Origin: Eggerthella lenta DSM 2243
GTDB taxonomy: Bacteria > Actinomycetota > Coriobacteriia > Coriobacteriales > Eggerthellaceae
Length of the DNA: 64,000 nt
Assembly (NCBI RefSeq): GCF_000024265.1
Contig: NC_013204.1
Location: forward strand, 2,546,501-2,610,500
Direction: 5' to 3'
Shown: positions 60,051 through 64,000 of the stretch, piece after piece
Position numbering within the stretch: position 1 is the stretch's first letter
How the letters are laid out: every line of letters begins with the position of its first letter
The notes under the pieces: generated by a model
What the model was told of the DNA's origin: nothing
The model's database searches: none
The model's input: the letters and a program-made list of their open reading frames with translations, nothing else
Position numbers and translations under genes: made by a program

Positions 60051-62123
60051 CTAGTTCCCCGCAGCGCGCGCAGCCTGGTAGGCTTCCACCAGCTTCTTCG
60101 TCACGTCGGCCGGTGCCGGCTCGTAGCCTTCCAGCTCGATGGAGTACGACCCCGAGCCGCGCGTGATGGCCCGCAGGTCCTTCGTGTACGTGACCACCTC
60201 GGCGTAAGGCACGCGCACCATGATGACCGTCTCGCCCGCGTCGTTCGAGTCGGTGCCCACGATGCGGCCGCGGCGCGTGGAGATGTCGCCCATCACCGCG
60301 CCGGCGTACTCCTCGCCCACCGTCACGTCGAGGTTCGCCATGGGCTCCAGCAAAATGGGGTCGGCCTTCTCGCACGCGGCACGGAAGCCGATGCGCGCGG
60401 CTGTCTTGAACGCCATCTCGTTGGAGTCGACGGAGTGGTACGAGCCGTCGTACACCGCACACTTGATGTCTTCCATAGGATATCCGGCCAAGAAACCCTC
60501 GCGCATGGCATCCTGCACGCCCTTGTCGATGGCCGGCAGGTAGCCGCGGGGAATCTTGCCGCCCACTATCTCGTCGACGAACTCGTAGCCCGCTCCCGGA
60601 TTCGGCTCGATGCGCAGCCAGCAATCGCCGAACTGCCCCGCGCCGCCCGTCTGCTTCTTGTGACGACCCTGCGCCTCGGCCGTCTTGCGGATGGTCTCGC
60701 GATACGGAATGCGCACGGGGATGAGCTTCGCCTCCACGCCCGTCTGCTCCTTGAGTCGGGCGATCAGCGTCTCGATCTGCGCCTCGCCCATGGCCGTGAT
60801 CACCGTCTGGTGCGTCTCTTCGCTACGGTTGATGATCAGCGTGGGGTCGTTCTCGGCCGCGCGAGCCAGAAACGTTCCCAGCTTGTCCTCGTCCTTCTTG
60901 TTCGCCGCCTCGATGGCCACCGGGTACTGAGGGACGGGCAGCGGCAAGGGGTCGATGGCCACGTCGCCCGACTTCGACATCGTGTCGCCGGCACGCGTAT
61001 CGGTGAGCTTCGGCACCACGATGATGTCGCCGGCCTTCGCGCTCTTCACGTCGGTGGCCTCCTTGCCCATCATCACGTAGAGGTGGCCCAGCCGGTCCTT
61101 CTTGCCTGTGCGCGCGTTGATCAGCTCCATGCCCGGTTCCAGCACGCCCGAGATGACCTTGAGGAAGCTCAAGCGGCCTACGAACGGGTCGGACACCGTC
61201 TTGAAGATGAACGCGGCGGGCTCGCCCGTCTCGTCGACGAACGTCTCCTCGCCGTTGGCCAGACGGAAGCGCCCGTGATGGCGAGGATGCGGGAAGTAGG
61301 TGGCGATGTCCTCCATGACGCCCTGGATGCCCTGCTCGATGATCGTGGAGCCCACGAACACGGGAATGAACAGCTCCTGCGCGATGGCCTTGTCCAACAG
61401 CTGCTCGAGCTCGTCTTGGGTGAGCTGCTCCTCGCCGTCCAGGTACTTCATCATGAGATCGTCGTCGGCCTCGACCACGAGGTCGCACAGCTTGTCGCGC
61501 GCGGCTTGGGCGGCATCGGCGTACTCGGGCGGAATCTCCTCGATGCGCTCCTTCTCGCTGCCGGCATCGAAATAGCGCGCCTTCATGCGGATGATGTCGA
61601 TGACGCCCTCGAAGTCCTTGTCGACGCCGATAGGAATGGTCACCGGCCCCAGACGCGAACCGAAGCGCGCATGCAGCAGCGCCATGGCCGTGTCGAAGTC
61701 GGCGTTCTCGCGGTCGATATGGTTGATGAACACGGCGCGCGACAGACGCATGTCCTCCGCCTCGCGCCACAGCTTGGTGGTCATGACCTGCGGGCCTGCC
61801 ACGGCGTCCACCACGAACAGTGCCATCTCGGCCGCTTGCATGGTGGCCAGCGTGTCGCCGATGAAGTCGGGGTGTCCGGACGTATCAAGCAGGTTGATCT
61901 TGTAGTCCTTGTACGGAATGGGGGCAATGGAGGTGCCGATGGTGAATTTGCGCCGGATCTCCTCATCGTCGTAGTCGAGGTAGGATTTCCCGTCGTGCGT
62001 CGTGCCCATGCGGGGCGTACGGCCGGAGACGTGCAGCATCGCTTCGGCGAGCGATGTCTTGCCGGCGCCGTCTTGGCCCACCAGCACAATGTTTCGCACG
62101 TGTTCGGTAGCAGGAGCTGCCAT
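60051..62123 (-). CDS. Elongation factor G-like GTPase (divergent paralogue)
   Basis: This 690-aa protein has the EF-G domain order. G1 is GQDGAGKTS (not AHIDAGKTT), G3 DTSGHPDF and G4 NHID (not NKMD). Domain II, domain III, domain IV (QTGGAGQFGDCWLRIEP) and a C-terminal domain V follow. It belongs with the FusA2/EF-G-like GTPases of actinobacteria rather than the main translocase, which lies elsewhere. Its role may be ribosome recycling or stress. ATG 62123 is chosen; an upstream GTG is possible. The 348 bp upstream to 62471 show no other gene or clear promoter. Confidence 0.85.
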   Translation of the reverse strand: MAAPATEHVRNIVLVGQDGAGKTSLAEAMLHVSGRTPRMGTTHDGKSYLDYDDEEIRRKFTIGTSIAPIPYKDYKINLLDTSGHPDFIGDTLATMQAAEMALFVVDAVAGPQVMTTKLWREAEDMRLSRAVFINHIDRENADFDTAMALLHARFGSRLGPVTIPIGVDKDFEGVIDIIRMKARYFDAGSEKERIEEIPPEYADAAQAARDKLCDLVVEADDDLMMKYLDGEEQLTQDELEQLLDKAIAQELFIPVFVGSTIIEQGIQGVMEDIATYFPHPRHHGRFRLANGEETFVDETGEPAAFIFKTVSDPFVGRLSFLKVISGVLEPGMELINARTGKKDRLGHLYVMMGKEATDVKSAKAGDIIVVPKLTDTRAGDTMSKSGDVAIDPLPLPVPQYPVAIEAANKKDEDKLGTFLARAAENDPTLIINRSEETHQTVITAMGEAQIETLIARLKEQTGVEAKLIPVRIPYRETIRKTAEAQGRHKKQTGGAGQFGDCWLRIEPNPGAGYEFVDEIVGGKIPRGYLPAIDKGVQDAMREGFLAGYPMEDIKCAVYDGSYHSVDSNEMAFKTAARIGFRAACEKADPILLEPMANLDVTVGEEYAGAVMGDISTRRGRIVGTDSNDAGETVIMVRVPYAEVVTYTKDLRAITRGSGSYSIELEGYEPAPADVTKKLVEAYQAARAAGN

Positions 62124-62471
62124 GTTGACCACCAACTTTCCTGTTGCGTGGCCCACGCCGTTGTCGTTTCTGCCAAGGCGCGAACCACAGTCGAGCCTAA
62201 CCTACGAACTTCAAACGCGATCTTGAAACCTTGACCCATAGTGTATCGCAAAACAGCCGCTTTCGGCGTCCACAACGACGGAATTAGGCGGGCTCGGATC
62301 ACGCTCCCGATGCCCCTCGCATCCATCTTTGAAGAAGCCGCGAGCAACACGTTACCGAACGGTGACGAACTCGTAGCCGCGGGCGCGCCGCACGACATGC
62401 GGTTCGCGCAGCCCGTATAATCGAAGCAGACACGCGGCACGAAACCGCACCCCACCGTAAGCGAGGAGACC

Positions 62472-62804
62472 ATGAGCGACCCAAGCCCCATCATCGACGT
62501 CAACCCCGTCGCAAGCACCAGCGACGCCGCGAAAAGCGCAAGCCCGTCGGGCAGCGACACGTTCCGCGCGCCATCGTACGGGAAGGACGCCGCGCAGGCC
62601 GCCGTTAACGCCACTATCATCGACGAAGGGCGCGTCTCGAAGAAGAAGCCCAACCGCATCGGCGGCGCCGTGCAGACGGCCATCGGCGGCGCCATCATGC
62701 TGGTAGGCGTGCCCATGCTCATCCTGCCCGGTCCCGGCTTGCTGGCCATCGGCGGCGGCGCCGTCATAGCGGGCAACGGCATCAAGAAGGTGCTGGGGAA
62801 GTAA
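62472..62804 (+). CDS. Small membrane protein with PGPG motif
   Basis: This 110-aa protein has a Ser/Ala-rich soluble half and a C-terminal hydrophobic hairpin (about 62-103, VQTAIGGAIMLVGVPMLILPGPGLLAIGGGAVIAG) with the LPGPGL turn known from small actinobacterial PGPGW-type proteins. The function is unknown. SD GAGGAG precedes the ATG. Confidence 0.75.
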   Translation: MSDPSPIIDVNPVASTSDAAKSASPSGSDTFRAPSYGKDAAQAAVNATIIDEGRVSKKKPNRIGGAVQTAIGGAIMLVGVPMLILPGPGLLAIGGGAVIAGNGIKKVLGK

Positions 62805-62822
62805 ACCGGCCGCAGCAGAAAC

Positions 62823-62855
62823 GAAGCGGGCCCATCATCGCGATGGGCCCGCTTC
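62823..62855. terminator. Bidirectional hairpin terminator
   Basis: A perfect 14-bp stem GAAGCGGGCCCATC with a 5-nt loop lies between two converging genes, 18 bp from each stop codon. The T-content after it is modest on the plus strand (TTCATTTC). Confidence 0.8.
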
Positions 62856-62871
62856 TTCATTTCGGAACAGC

Positions 62872-64000
62872 TTAGAACGAGAGCGTCTGCGCCGCGTCTG
62901 GCTCTTCCCGATACTCACCGAACGCAGAGCGGTAACTGTAGTTCGTGAGCCCGCGCAGCTCATCATCGTCTGCGGCGTAGTACGACACCATCTGGACGAA
63001 CTCGCCGGTCATATAGTCGTGCTTGCGATACATGATGCCCGAATGGTAGCCGGTTCCCGTCTCGCCCGTCTCGGGATCCGTCCATGTGCTCTCCAAGAGC
63101 GTCACATCGTCTTCGGAAATGAGCTCCATGTACGGTCCCATAGCCTGCCATCCGTAGGGCTTGAGCGATATGCTCACCGTTCCATCGGTCACGTCCCAGC
63201 CGGTCAGCTCGTAGCCGCCGAACTCGCTCGTCTCCAATGTGGTGCCGATTCGAGAGACGTCCACATGTTGTACGTTTTCCTCATTCCTCGCTTTACGCTC
63301 CTCGACCGTCATCGAGTCCCAGTCGAGCGCGTTCAACATCGGCGTGAACGTGACGCTATGCGCTTCGGGCGAGAGATTGGAGAACTCGATAATCTGCGAA
63401 CCCTCCGGATTGACGCCCGAACCATCGCCAGCTTCGACCGGAGTCAAAACGTTGCCCTGGTCATCGGTTACCTTAAGCAAATGAGGACTCAGCACGTTCT
63501 CGGGCGGGCCGTAGGAAGAACCGTATTCGCCTTGCTCTCCCGTCCACTCGTTGTCGTTGCGCACGACCATCACGGTGCCCAGCTCGGATGCCGTGAAACG
63601 CTGGATGCCCATCGTCTTGTCGCCGTCGCTCGTGTTGAACACGAGGTCGTGCGCGCCCAGCTCGCGCGGACTGGCCACCGTGCTCAGGTCGAGGCCGACA
63701 TCGAACGTGAAGGGCTCGTCTCCTTCTTCGAACTGCTTCCACATCGCATAGCCTTCCAGCGCGATGTCCACCTGGTCGGGAAGCGTCGCTTCCGGCACGA
63801 TGCGCTCCATGATCTTCACCTTGCCGTCTTTTTGGTACGCATCGAGCACGTAGACGGAATCTTTGCCGATCGCCTCGCCGTTGCTCGAAAGACTGTACGA
63901 GAAGCGCGGAGCAAGCCGCTGCAAGCGCGCCCATTCGTTTTCCTGGGAGCCCTCGTAGTTCGACTGCTCGGTCAGGTCGAAGCCGCCCTCCTTCTCCAAC
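62872..64000 (-). CDS. DUF4179-like protein, C-terminal part (gene enters from outside the window)
   Basis: The last 375 residues are visible. They show strand-rich, acidic sequence in two or three beta-sandwich-like domains and no membrane helix. GKDSVYVLDAYQKDGKVKIMERI and FTFDVGLDLSTVA recall DUF4179/DUF5643 proteins, which are often membrane-anchored partners of ECF sigma factors. That assignment is tentative. The N-terminus lies beyond 64000. Confidence 0.5.
   Translation of the reverse strand, partial: LEKEGGFDLTEQSNYEGSQENEWARLQRLAPRFSYSLSSNGEAIGKDSVYVLDAYQKDGKVKIMERIVPEATLPDQVDIALEGYAMWKQFEEGDEPFTFDVGLDLSTVASPRELGAHDLVFNTSDGDKTMGIQRFTASELGTVMVVRNDNEWTGEQGEYGSSYGPPENVLSPHLLKVTDDQGNVLTPVEAGDGSGVNPEGSQIIEFSNLSPEAHSVTFTPMLNALDWDSMTVEERKARNEENVQHVDVSRIGTTLETSEFGGYELTGWDVTDGTVSISLKPYGWQAMGPYMELISEDDVTLLESTWTDPETGETGTGYHSGIMYRKHDYMTGEFVQMVSYYAADDDELRGLTNYSYRSAFGEYREEPDAAQTLSF

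Overview
The window is GC-rich, densely coded chromosomal DNA. The actinobacterial-type ribosomal operon, many LuxR/TetR/OmpR regulators, Tat-exported lipoproteins, a sortase-type LARTG tail, agmatine catabolism, and nickel and molybdate uptake next to Moco genes suggest an anaerobic gut member of Coriobacteriia, probably Eggerthellaceae. This placement is inference from gene content. No rRNA, tRNA, CRISPR array or intact insertion sequence was seen.

Layout. 1-5.1 kb (minus): a ribosomal operon rplB-rpsS-rplV-rpsC-rplP-rpmC-rpsQ-rplN-rplX-rplE-rpsN-rpsH that begins at rplB with its own consensus promoter and a structured leader; rpsJ/rplC/rplD/rplW are not upstream. Trigger factor follows, then an FtsX-type permease with a very long coiled coil and its ATPase. 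11.4-20.3 kb (plus): an OmpR-type two-component system, an SGNH-esterase lipoprotein, and a Dlt-like operon of amino-acid adenylating enzyme, fold-type III PLP decarboxylase, carrier protein, MBOAT acyltransferase and membrane-anchored SGNH protein. This is the most unusual system here. It looks like cell-envelope acylation in which the activated amino acid may be decarboxylated on the carrier. The adenylation gene has one in-frame TGA where a Trp is expected.

20.5-25.5 kb: lipid kinase, short-chain dehydrogenase, and a large Tat-exported, sortase-anchored metallophosphoesterase. 25.6-30.4 kb: agmatine deiminase, putrescine carbamoyltransferase and an APC antiporter, divergent from a LuxR regulator. 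30.9-42.6 kb: moaC, moaA, modABC and a NikABCDE transporter preceded by two NikR-type operators, a block supplying metals and cofactor to molybdo- and nickel enzymes. 43-51.8 kb: ligA, HdeD-like protein, NAD(P)HX dehydratase, L,D-transpeptidase, acpS and glmS. 51.9-54 kb: small membrane-protein and regulator genes. 53.8-57.9 kb: an ATPase/YhgE-type permease/TetR operon with a palindrome over its predicted start site. 58.4-64 kb: a glyoxalase-fold protein, a HicAB pair, a divergent EF-G paralogue, a small PGPG membrane protein and a partial secreted-type protein.

Non-coding structure is rich. A palindromic element with a near-constant 41-nt loop and a variable long stem occurs twice intact (between nikA and nikB; downstream of glmS), and a longer variant lies in frame inside nikC. 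A second family of inverted-repeat elements occurs at 30.6 kb (well formed) and 58.0 kb (degenerate). Several other long inverted repeats lie between genes.
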